A stretch of DNA of 64,000 nt from positions 52,332,230-52,396,229 of the forward strand of contig CM051516.1 in NCBI GenBank assembly GCA_028015205.1. The letters run 5' to 3'. Below are positions 46,377 through 58,900 of the stretch, one piece after another (the first letter of the stretch is position 1; every line of letters begins with the position of its first letter). The translations under genes and the position numbers were made by a program. The notes beneath the pieces were generated by a model. It saw only the letters and a list, made by a program, of their open reading frames with translations. It was not told where the DNA came from and made no database searches. Source of the stretch: Mytilisepta virgata. Its lineage: Eukaryota > Mollusca > Bivalvia > Mytilida > Mytilidae.

Positions 46377-46418
46377 TTGCTTATTACTATAGAGCCACAG
46401 TCTTTACAGACTTCTAAG
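46376..46418 (+). other. Possible noncoding first exon
   Basis: Bounded by the initiator-like site and donor CTAAG/GTAGGT; contains no ATG. Candidate downstream noncoding exons are at 47241 (acceptor TTGTTGCAG) and 49147. Confidence 0.3.
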
Positions 46419-47487
46419 GTAGGTGCATTCTTTATAATGCTCTCTGTAGCTATATACAGCTAACTTATGTTAAGGCTCTAAAAGGGGAGATAATTTTGAC
46501 ATTTTTTTGGCTATTGCTCTGTCACACCTGAAAAGTAATTGATAGGAAAAAGTTAGTCTTCAAAATTAATTAAAATGACTTAAGTTATAAAAGTTAGGAT
46601 AATTTATTTGAAAAGTTAAGTTAAAATCCACTCCATCCACTATTTTGTTAAAGTTTATAAGATGTTTATTTTTATAACAAAAATGTAATAATTTTGTACC
46701 TATTAAATATATATAAAACTTTACAGCCTTCCTTTGATTTAGCAGAAACTCAGGTCCAGAGAACTAACTCTGAATATGGAGGATCACTTTGTTCATTTGT
46801 TAGCTTGAATTGTTTGGTCTTTATTAAAATCACTTGGCATCTGTCGTCAGAACCTTGCATTTTCTTGTCATTTTTCTTGGGAAATGAGTATGATAGTGTA
46901 ACTTGGTGTTATAAAAAGGGTTGCTGATTTAAATACAAACAGATAAAAATATCCCAGGAACAGGATAAAACAAGACCATTCAACTTCCGGTGTTACCCTA
47001 AAAACCCCTCCTGTTACAAGAGAATCAGCTAAACATTGGTGGGTTAATTACTAGCTTGAAGGGTACACAAAATGCCACCTTCAGCATGTCAGTAATATTC
47101 GTGTTTGCTTTGTATTCAATTTAAGAGTTTTCAGCAAAAACATGCACAGCTATTTTACCTTAAAATTTTAACAATGGTATCTTTTTGTTGTTGACAAAAT
47201 AACAATATTGCATGACTGACAAATTTTTTTTATTGTTGCAGGATTACAATAGGATTTCAGAATGGAAAAAAATCCATCACAGGGTTTAAGTTAAACAAAT
47301 GAAAAAGGTAAAGGAAAAATTAATCGGTCAAAATAGAGTTTAAAAGTTTTTGGTATTGCTTTGTTAAAATGTACATATATTTGTCATTATATAACAAAGT
47401 TTTGTCATTATAACAATAGTTGCAAAGTTTTATTGTACACAATGTAATGTACCTTTGAAACAAAAATGTCATTGTCTTTTTTAACAC

Positions 47488-48806
47488 ATCTGGCCTAAAA
47501 AGGCCATGTGAGCTTTTCACATCACTTGGCGTCCATTGTCACTGAGTTCTCCGTTCGTCGTCCACAATTTACATTTTAATCTTCTCCTCTGAAACCACTG
47601 GGCCAATTAGGACCAAACTTTGGTGGAATGGTCCTTGGGTGGTCCGGTGTCTCCGACCTCCAACCAAACTGCCGCCAAGCTAAAAATAGAAAAGGGGGGG
47701 TCAAAATTATAAAAACTTCTCCTCTGAAGCTACAAAGCCAATTTCAACCAAACTTTGCTGAAATTATCCTTGGTAGTCCCCTTCCAAAATTGTGTTAGGT
47801 ATTTCTTAACTCTTACCAAGATGGCTGCCACAGCCGATTTTAGTTTAACATAGGATGCTATGGGAAATTCGTTTAAAAATCTTCCTGTCTGAAACTACTG
47901 AGCCAATTGAACTTAGTTAGCAGCAGTGGTCCTAATAAGATGGTCTTCTTTCAGAATTGTTTCTGATGACCTGGACTGTCAAAAAAGATGGCTGCCACCA
48001 GCCAAACATAGTTTACCATTGGACCCTATGGGAAAATTTATTAAAAGATCTTCTTGTCTAAAACTACAGAGCCAATTGGAACCAAGCTTAGCAGCAATTG
48101 TCCTTAAATGTAGATGGTCCTCTTTCAGAATTTTGTGCAATGACCCAGACTGTCAACCAAGATGGCTGCCACAGCCCAACATAGTTTAACTTATACCCTT
48201 ATGGGAAAATTCATTAAAAAATCTTCTAGCCTGAAACCACAAAGCCAATTGGAACCAAACTTGGCAGAAATGGTCATTAGTTGGTCTTCTTTCAGAATTG
48301 TGTCCGATGGCCTCGACTGTCAACCCAGATGACTGCCACATGCGCGCGCGCTGCTAAACTTGTTGTAACATAGGCCCTATGTGAAAATGTATTTAAAAAT
48401 ATTCATATCTGACTGATTCTGAGACCACTTGCCCAATTGGGACCAGACTTAGCAACAATGTTCATTAGATTTTCCCCTTTGAGAATTGTGTCAGCTGACC
48501 TGGCCTGCCAGTCAAGGTGGCCACCAATCTGAACTTAGTTTAACAAATAGGACCCTATGGGAAAATTTAATTTGTAGATCACAATACCTTAAATTTGGTC
48601 ATTTGGAACCAGCCTAATGGCAGCAATGGTCCTCTTTTAGAATTATGGTTGATAAACATTTAATGTCAACTAAGATGGCCACCACACCTTAACACTGTAC
48701 CTATGCTAAAGCCAGCCAAGATAACTGATACATTTTAATTAATTTTTCAGTCCTGGTGGACAAGTTAAATCCAGGTGAGCAATGCAGGCCCTTGAGAGCC
48801 TCTAGT
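47488..48806 (+). repeat. Repeat family D, long tandem-unit copy
   Basis: Starts GGCCTAAAAAGGCCATGTGAGC and CATCACTTGGCGTCC, ends CAGGTGAGC...GAGAGCCTCTAGT. The termini GCTCACCTG (best seen at 11138) and CAGGTGAGC are complementary. Inside are about six diverged units of 172-179 bp, each with GACCCTATGGGAAAA, a TGAAACCACTGAGCCAATT-type stretch, TTGGCAGCAATGGTCCT and a YY1-like AAGATGGCTGCCAC. No ORF. Same strand as the surrounding gene. Confidence 0.8.
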
Positions 48807-49146
48807 TTATTATATCAAGGATGTCTGCTTGGAATAGCATTGGAAGCTATCTTGGGCTTGTGGTCAGGTTCAGAATTTTCATCTTGAGGTGGGTGCCTCA
48901 TTATGGCTTTAAAATGAAGAAAAGCAATTGAAGTGCTTTTCCATCAAGTTCATGTCATAAGTGTAGAAACTTTGTGCGAAGAATTTATCCACTACTGCTT
49001 TACTCTTAATTATGAAAGAGTTGTGTGATAATTGCACCTACAAATATTTAATTATGAAGTTTTAATTAATTAATATTATAGCTATGAATTAGATGCATAT
49101 TAAAGTAGACAACGTAGAATAACTAAAAAATTGTGGTTCATTTCAG

Positions 49147-49198
49147 ATAGTACTGATATCCAAAACAATTACCACTACTTATCATGCTTATAAAAGAG
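49147..49198 (+). other. Possible 5' UTR exon of the RRM/PARP14-like gene
   Basis: Acceptor TTCATTTCAG and strong donor GAG/GTAAGG bound 52 nt. An ATG inside would make only a six-codon uORF after splicing to 49851, so it is best read as noncoding. Confidence 0.4.
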
Positions 49199-49207
49199 GT
49201 AAGGATG

Positions 49208-49640
49208 ATTATACCCCCCACAAATATAGGTTTCAGTCTGTCTGTCCGTCTGTCTGAAATAATGTTGTCTACAACTCCTCCTACATTACTTGCATGATTA
49301 TCATGAAACTTTATGGAGTGTTAGATCACTCTATGAAGATGTGCATATTGTCAGGAATTTCTGTTTGGACAAGAAATGTGAAAGCTATGGCTGTTTGGAG
49401 TTGGCAATTTTTAACAAAACTTCATTCCATGTGTTGTCCGCAACTCCTCCTACATTACTTGCATGATTCTCATGAAAGTTTATGGAGTGTTAGATCACAT
49501 TATGGAGATGTGCAAATTGTCATGATTTTCTGTTTGTGCAAGTACAAGTACTTGGAAAAATATGATGATTTGAACTTCATGTAGGCTTCAAAACAGAAAT
49601 GTTGCTGCGGGGGGTATTAGTCCCTTTCAGGACAGTTCTA
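49208..49640 (+). repeat. ATACCCCC-ended element, copy 2
   Basis: Begins ATACCCCCCA, has GTCTGTCTGTCCGTCTGTCT, two units with CAACTCCTCCTACATTACTT and ATGAAA(C/G)TTTATGGAGTG (49276 and 49440), then GGGGGGTATT (49606-49615) and TTCTAGTTTT. Same architecture as 3021-3771. Confidence 0.75.
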
Positions 49641-49850
49641 GTTTTATCTGCAGAGTCTTAATAGTCAAAAAATTAGAATGAATATTGAATGATTTTTTTT
49701 TCTTATGAAGTCATTTTGCAGGATTACACTGTTTGTAATTTAAGGTACAAGTATTTAATGAATTTTGGACAATGAATGTGGAATGTTCATACTAGTATAT
49801 ACTTATGTTCCTTGTGTTGGAGAGTGGGTTAAGACTTTCTTTATTTTTAG

Positions 49851-49929
49851 TTCTAAATTAAAGAGATGGCAAGACCAAGAGCAGAGATAACTGAACCCAT
49901 AAATACAGACAATGAAGCGGAGATTGAAG
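49851..49929 (+). CDS. RRM gene exon with start codon
   Basis: Acceptor TTCTTTATTTTTAG before 49851; 15 nt of 5' UTR with an in-frame TAA, then ATG at 49866 and 21 acidic-rich codons; donor GAAG/GTATTA. Phase 1 at the donor. Confidence 0.7.
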
Positions 49930-52900
49930 GTATTACAACTTGCACACTAGTATTTACATAATCATACATTTTGTTTGTACATGGAAACATGCACATCATT
50001 AGACAAACTAATGATATGGTGTATGTGTAAGTGATAATTTAGTCCTAGTAAAATAAGTCTGGGTGGACTAATGTCCCTAGGGAAGAAGATCCGTGGTGTC
50101 AAATTTTCCTAGTAAAAACATTCCAGCTAATAGTAATCTTAGTCCAAGGAGATCAATTTTACTAGGAAAAATTGTTGGAAAAAAATAACTAGGAAAATAA
50201 GTCCATCTTAAGTATGAATGATGTATTATGAAAGAAATAAAAAAGCAAATACTTCTAAAATATGACATATTGTGGAATATGAATATTAAAGAAAAATGGA
50301 ATTTATTACAGATAAAGATAATATTCACTTTTAATTGAATAGATAGAAATTAACAAAAATTAACTAGGAAAATAGGTCCATCTGGAGAATGAATTATTAT
50401 TAAATATTATTATTGAATTGATTATTCATGTATATATTTTTCCTGTTTTTATTGCCTTGAGTTCTAGCTATTGTTATGTTGATAAACATCTTTTACATTC
50501 ATTATGAAAAGTACTCCTTAAAAAAATCTTAATACTTTGTGGTGAATACATTTCACTCCTGCTTTTAAAACTGAGTTGAAAAAATCATCTTTTTTCAAAA
50601 CATGGATTACTTCATAATATTTAATACTTTCCTTCGAAAATTATTTCTGCCGGAAAATATTTTCTATTTAATAGTTTCCGAGAAAAATTATTACTTGTTA
50701 AATTTCTTTCATTGCTGTGAATTTTTGTCTTTTCGGGAAGTTTGCAATATCCAAGTGTCTGAAAAGGGTTTATTTTGAGGGGAACCATTAAAAAAGTGGG
50801 GCTTTGTTTTTTGTCGGTGGGGGGGGGGGGGGGGGGATAAGAAAACAAGAATTTATAAAGAACAGAGGAAATGTTTTCCTATTAAATATTATCTGGGATA
50901 AATTTTCATATTAAATAGTATCCAGGATAATATTTGATTATTAAATATTGTCCTAGTAATAAATAACAAAGGAAATTATTTCCTATTAAATATGATCCAA
51001 GATACATTTTTATGATTAAATAATTACTGTAGGAAAATATTTAATTATTAAATATTATCCTGGATAATATTTGAAAATTAAATATTTTCCTAGTAATAAA
51101 GATGGATGATGGATGAATTGTTGTTAAACGTCCAGTGCCGAGTAATAAAGAACGAAGGAAATTATTTCCTATTAAATATGATCCAGGATAAATTTTCATC
51201 TGAAATAGTATGAATGATACCTAATACGTGTTGAAGGGGAATCTATTTTATAGTTCAGTACTATTCTGCTAACCTATAGAAGGGGAAAAGATTTAATAGT
51301 GTAAGAGATTTTTTAATAGTGAAATACTGTCATGATGAAATTATTTCATATTAAAAATTTTGGTTTCCTCCAGAAAGAATTATGTCTTACTAGGAAACAA
51401 AAGTCTGCGGACATATTATACTACGGGACTAAATTTACTGTTACATACTCACTAGTTGAAATTTGGATAATTGTGAACTTATTTAATACAAAAAAAATGC
51501 CCTACAAATAAAACAACTGTTGTCGTTCCAATTTATTCAAAGAGAAACAATTTTCCTAGGAAAACTGATGCCGGACATATATTACTAATTATGAGCTCAT
51601 TTTCCTGGGAAAGTTAATCCTGGGACTAAATTTCTAGTAAAATTCAATACACTGACTTACTTTACTAGGAAACAAAGTCTAGGGGACTTAATTTACTATG
51701 GAACTAAATTTACTGTTACATATGCTTTATATCCCTTTGAAACCTCCTCACTATACCAATAATACAAACTGATTACATCAAGAGGTCATTGATTAACCTA
51801 ATTGATGATCAACAGCCTACAACATTAAAGGTGCCCAAAAATACTTTTGTGAAAATTTCAACAAAAATACATGTAACTGGAATGGGTCCATACAAATACC
51901 CAAGAATACCCCAAAATACCAAGAATATTTCAGTAGAATATGAAAGAATTCACTTCAAGAATACATTTGACATCTGATGCATATAAGAAATTCGTAGAAA
52001 CAATGTTATATCTTATTTGTCAAACACTCAAAAGCAAAACATAACAAATCAACATTTTGTGTAATTTCATACATTTCAGAAACAATTGAAAATATTCATC
52101 ACAATAAAATATATTACAATAATCACAATTAAGTCACATATAATCTAATTTTTGAAGTTCTTGTGTTTCTTACAATTTTAATTTTTTCGTGGTTTCGTGT
52201 ACTGATAAAATTTGAATTTTCTGATATCAGCTTGGTAAAATACTCATTCCTAAGATTTGAATTAAATGGACATTCAAAGAAGAAATGTTGCTCATCATCC
52301 ACTTCATTTAGTGAAAGAAATTTAAACTGATGACTGTTAAGCAATGTACATGTATTTAATGTATTGTAACATTCTTGCTTCTTGCTTTATCACAGTTCAT
52401 TTAAAATCCTAGATTTAAATTCATTTTATAGTGGCTGTATTCAATTTTAGCCTTGAATAGAAACGGTCATTCTCTTTATAAGGCAGTTAACTTTCTACTG
52501 GAATGATAAAATGTATTTCCAGTGGTAAACATCAACAGTACAAACAAAGTGTTTATAAGAAGAATATGTACATTTTCATTTTGCATAATACCTAAAATGA
52601 TTGATCTTAATCTTTAAATATCATGTCTCTCATAAGTTAAGGTTAATTCTTCTTTTGTTATAGAAGATATTGATTATGCACCAACAGACAGGATTAAAGT
52701 TTCAAATCTTCCTGATAAAATAACAGAGGATGCTTTGAAGTTATTTTTTGGAAATCGAAAGAGATCTGGTGGAGGTGAAGTCGAAACTGTTGATTTGGAT
52801 AAGAAAACAAATACAGCTGTTGTTATTTTCAAGGAGGAACAAGGTTACATTATTTAAGAAACTATTCATGATGGCCAGACTTTGTTGTAGTTAAGTCTAC

Positions 52901-55900
52901 CAACGAATTGGGAGACTTATAGATTTTGATTTGCAATTTTTATCGAACATTTTATTTCTTCCTCTCTGATTTTGTTCGTTTGAGTTCTCAATAACTGTCA
53001 GAGATATGGATCTGAGATTTTCCATGATGAAAGATCAATGTTTCTAGATGTGCCTAATATTGTTCATTTTTTGATGGGGGTCACTGAGACGTATAGTGAG
53101 CAGTTCAAAGAGGCTAGGATTTCCATGATGAAAGATCAGTGTTTCTAGATGTGCCTAATACTATTCATTTTTCGATGGGGGTCACTGAGACGTATAGTGA
53201 GCAGTTCATAGAGGCTAGGAGTTTACAGGACCCTATGGGGAATTTTTTTTTCCAACGAAAATCTCTACGAGAGTGACCAATAACCATCTCATATCATATA
53301 TTTTATTATACACCATGACAACACCTATTAAATGACATATACCTCGTTCCTCTAGGGGGGTCATCCCCACCCCCCCAAAGTTGATAATTTTGAAAAATTT
53401 CATATGCAAATAAAATCTATAGCTTTAAATCATATATTTTATTATTCTCTGCACCAAGACACATTAAATGACATGTACCTCATTCTTTCAGTAGGGTGAT
53501 CTCCACTCCCATAAATCAATAATGTCAAATTATCTCATAAACCGTTAAAATCCGCACCCCTAAACCGTATATTTTCTTATTCTCCATGGTAAGACTCACC
53601 AAATAACACATTCCTCGCTTCCCCAGGGGGCTATCACCACTCCCATCAAATCAATAATGTTCAATATCTCATAAACCGTTAAAATCCCCACCCCTAAACC
53701 ATATATTTTCTTATTCCCCATGGTAAGACTCACCGAATAACACATTCCTTGCTTCCCCAGGGGGCTATCATCACTCCCATCAAATCAGTTATGTTCAATT
53801 ATCTCAAAAATCGTTAAAATCCCCACCCCTAAACCATATATTTTCTTATTCCCCATGGTAAGATGCACCAAATGACACATACCTCGCTTCCCCGGGGTTA
53901 TCACACTCCCATCAAATCAATAATGTTCAATTAATAGTATCTCTTAAACCGTTAAAATCCCCATCCCTAAACCATATATTTTCTTTTTCCCATGGTAAGA
54001 CGCACCAAATGAGGCAACAATACCACAATTCCCCTTTAAATGATACATACCTCATTGCTCAATGGGCATCATTCTCGCCCCTTTAAACCAATTATCTTGA
54101 TTTATATCAAATTAAAAAATCTGTAAGAAACCCAACACCTAAACCCCATGACAAGACTCATGAACTGATATATATATCATTTACCCAAGGGTTCATACAC
54201 CCCCTCAAATCAGTTATCTTTAATTATCTCGTAAAGCATTGAAATCCCTGCCCCTAAATCATATATTTTCTTTTTCCCCATTATAACACAAACAGACTGA
54301 TAAAATCCTAACACCCTCACCAAAAAGGGGACGGGGAGGTCATCCTTGCCCCTCAAATCAATAATTTTTAATTATTTCAAAATCTGAAAATTTTTTTTTT
54401 ATCTAACACCTTTTAATACAATGTTCAAATCTCATAAACCATTTAACGCCATAACCAGTTACCAGATATATTTGATTTTACACATTGCCCGGAGAAGGGG
54501 GGTATTTCCTCATCAAAAATCAACAAAAGACATTGAGATACTTGGCCCTTAATTATAAACATTTTTATTTGTTATGAAAAGCTCAGATATCCTCAGAGTC
54601 CATTCCCCCCCCCCCCCCCCCCCCCCTTTAAACACTTGAGGTATCATCAGTGTTTCTGAATAGCTTCGAAACTGCTGGCTGGGATATTCTTTATTCCAAT
54701 GACAAGACCTAGTGAATACACAATTGGTATTGTTGGCAGGGATAATTTACTATTCCCGGAAGATAATGTAAATATCATAAAAAATTCTCCAATAATATTT
54801 TATGTTAAAAACTGTATTGGTCCAACTTTTTTATTTTTTGTCTGATTGTTATGGGGCTTGTTTATTATATTAAAAAAAAAATCACTTTCGATCCGTTTTT
54901 CAGAAATAAGGTGACAGACTAATTTTTTAAACTTTTTAATTCTTCATTGGATTTGATGAAATTTTTTTAAATGATTCCTCACGAAAAACCCAACAAAAGT
55001 TACCGCAGAATTTTTTTTTGTATCTTTCACCATTTCTACAATAAAAGGGTCAGAGGGTAAAAGGTTGACAGGGTAACTTACCAAGAGAAGAAATTTTGTT
55101 TCAGGATGATATCTATCAAAAGATGACACTGATTTCATTCTGTGATTTCACGGGTGTGTTATAGCCATTTTCAATTAAAAGGAAGACAAATATTGCACAC
55201 TGTAAATCCTATAAAAACCATTTAAAGAAAATGACAAGGAGTTTGTACTACCATTATTCAAGATTGAAACTACATATACCTTTACTTTCACTTGGACAAA
55301 ACAACATCCAGATCTTAATTTTATTAAAACCAAGTCCACATATCTATTTTATCTATTTGTCCATCTCATTGGCCCAATTCTTCTTGGTTAGGCAGGTTAT
55401 TATACGTGGGAAATATTGCTTTAAGTGGTCCATAAAACATGATGTTTCACGACAGTGAAGTACTATAATTGTTTTATTACATTTTACTTTAAAGAGCATA
55501 AATTGGAAAAATAGTTCATCGTGCAATATCATTTTTACTGTGCAATATTATACAGTTATACAGTTATTTAACATTACAGAGGGATATAGCCATTTTATTT
55601 GTCCTGTTATAACTGTTTTATTATACCAAAAATTTAAAGAAAAATGTCAAGAAAAGTATTAAAAATGTGCTTCTTTAAGATCATGCACAAAGGGACTACA
55701 CAAACGTGATTACATATTTCATTCATTCTAACCATACACGCCCATTACTGTGATGTTGTCCAATGAAAGTTGTTGCTGAAAAGTGCTATTTACTGGTCGA
55801 TGAATAGCATCTATCTATAGTAATGTTATGTTTGATTGGTCAAGAATCACAATAAAGGAATGTATTAAGGATTCTCATTTTACGTCATACCGAGTGAAGA

Positions 55901-58900
55901 CGAGCACACCTGAACTGGTCTGCACTTAGTTATCTCAACTCGAAAATGGCCATTTACAGAAGAAGAATTGTATAGTAACTACAATACGAAATGTAATAAT
56001 AAATTTAATTGGCCATACTTAATCTATTATTGTATGTATATGTTTAAAAAGAAATAAAGCACATAAAAAGTCTTATTTCTATATGACTGATTTTTGCTCT
56101 GTTTGAAGATTCATTAAAAATATGATTTACCATTTTTATTACAGCTGTGGAGGGAGTTATGATGCAAAATCCATTGTTATATGGTGACATATTATTAAAG
56201 GCTGAACGATTATATGTGGATGAAGAACCAGATGAGAAAGAATATAACAAATGTACTATCGAGGTGACAGGGATGAACCAAGCAACAGACAAATTTTGTT
56301 TGATATTGTATTTTGAATCAGAAGAAGGTGCTGGAGAAGATGTTCAAAATATAATGTATGTCGAAGAAGAGGAAATGTATCTTGTAAAATTTTCAGATGA
56401 AAATAGTAAGTAAATTTTGATTAATTTTTAGCTCACCTTGCCCAAAGGATCATGTGAGCTATTGTCATCACTTGGCGTCCGTCATCGTTGTAATCTTTCC
56501 TTAAAAGATCTTCTCCTCTAGAACCACTGGGCCAATTAGAACAAAACTTGGCAGCAATGATCCTTAGGTGGTCCTCTTTCAGAATTGTATGTGATGACCC
56601 CGCCAGTCATCCAAGTTGGCCACCAGAACCGAACTTATTTTAACATAGGACATTGTACATACCAGTCTGAGACCCGTCAGCTCTCCTTGGACACAGCTTT
56701 GGCTTGAATGACATGCATGAGATTTTTCAAGTATAATTGCCTGACCCAGAGGTGTTTACATCTACGATTTTGTTAATTTGTGTATAATTCCCTCTGGATC
56801 ACTTAAATGCTTGAAAGCAGCAGAATATCTATGCTTTAAAGTGCCTTTGAGACAAGGTCAAATACATCAATATGGCGGCAAGATTGTCCAAGAAGACAGA
56901 TCAGAACACACCAACTAATGACAATAATAATGTTTCTGGACCAACAGCAGCAAAGAAATCTTGCCAAAGGTCTAGATAATGTAACCTTCCTTATTTGGGG
57001 CCTTCAAAGGAGGGTCCTACATTTGCTCTATATGTGAACGTGATTTTTCTTGTGCAAATAGCAGGTTCGTGCTGCCTCGCTGCACTCACTGGACAATACT
57101 ACTGACAACAGGGCAAAACTACTGACAATTCTACTGACAGGCATCATTCAGGGTAAACAGGTCTGCTGACCATTACTATTTCCTTTAAAGCATTTTACTA
57201 TGACTTGCAATGTCGGATATCAGATAATCATTATTCCGTGTCCATGTGCATACTCAGGCAAGACATGTAGTGTGTCCACTCTTGTTTTCTGGTTATTAAC
57301 CTTGTTGAGTGGTCCAAGAGAAAAATAAAATGCATTGAAAAATTGGAAATAATAAAAAATTTGAAATTCATATTTTCCAAAATTATTTAACTGTTATTTT
57401 AAGTGTACTGGTATACCACTGTATCATGTTACTTATTGTCAAAATTATGATATAGTGAGATCATAGTATATATTTGATGCATTCTTTGCATATTTGATGA
57501 AACCAAGAGATAAAATACCTTATTTCAGAAAATATTTCAAGAAGAGTTAATTCCTGTTTAAACTGAATATTCTATACACCAAATGTTTGTTTTTCTTTAG
57601 AAAATATGACTGAAAAAACACAGGTAAGCTCAGTTATTTTTGGTCAAGCAATAAGACAATTCCAATTGATTAAGGTCCTGAAATTATTAAAAATGCATTC
57701 TGTAGACTGAGGTTTACTGACAGTAGTGTCATTATATTATACCCCCACTCTAAAAGTTGGGGCAGCCGCTATCATATAGAATTTTACATTCTTAACGTAT
57801 TAATACTGACAGAAAATGTGGGGTTCTCACAGCTGCCTATCATACAGAAAAGCACAGTCATAATGTTAACGTTCATAAAAAACAGGGTTCATATAGCCAT
57901 AGCGTAAATGCTACCTAAATTTTACAATTTTTCCATAGAACCAATGTAAAAAATTTAACAAAATACGAAAAATAATGTTATGGCTTTAGAAACATTTCTA
58001 GATTATAAATCATTAAAACCTTTGTAAAACGTTATGGGTTTTTCATTCAAAATGCACCGACTACCTTTTGGAATGCAATATTTTTTTACAAAATCAAATA
58101 ATTATGCATGATTACGTTGTGGTTTTGATAACTATAGATTAACATGAAGTTCAGAGTTCATAACGTACTAATGCGTTGGAAACTTGAAGTGTTCAAGACG
58201 TAATATTTCGTACAAGTAAGATTTAAGTTGTAAGTTTACAACATAAGGATGCATAATTTTGTAATTAACTAATTTGTATAAATAAGATTGAAAGGGGATC
58301 AATACTGTGATTGTTTTTAGTTTTTTATTATCAAGGAACTCTATATTAGAAATTGGTTACCAGCAATTTTAACATTTGATGTAGAATGTACGAATAAAGG
58401 AATGGTCAAACTTTATATTTTTGATTAATTATGATTAGGCCTTACTTTGATTAAATTTAAATTATTCGCATATTAAAATAATTTCCCGTATAAAAAAGAT
58501 TGGATACAATAAATTCGCATCTTTGCACAACTTAAAAACCAAACAGTTGCTTTATCTTTATACAATGTATATCCAGATTTGCAGTTGCAGTTTCCTTCAG
58601 ATTCCCATTACACATCGCCGGCCGTTTGAGCCCAAAATAGGGTCGGCTGTACAGATGCCGTTTTTTTGGTACGTTAAAATACGTTATGACTTTACTATTC
58701 TGTATGATAGGTGGCTGTTCAATAGACGCACATAAATTCCCATGCATGGTCAGGTGTGCTGTTACGACTGCTTTACCATACACTGTTAATATTCTGACCA
58801 ATTATTGATACACATATATTTTCATAAATAATTTTGTGTATGTTTAAACATTGAATGTTCATGTTGTTGATGACAATCCTTTGTAATTAAAATTTGAATT

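Noticed and set aside
47241..47285. A coding first exon beginning at the ATG at 47263
   Set aside because: The acceptor is good but the following donor is poor; it is kept only as a possible noncoding exon.
57601..57623. A 23-nt exon between TTTCTTTAG and CAG/GTAAGC in the RRM gene
   Set aside because: Including it shifts the frame so the next exon (59385) hits a stop; joining 56405 directly to 59385 keeps the RRM tail sequence. At most it is a rarely used poison exon.
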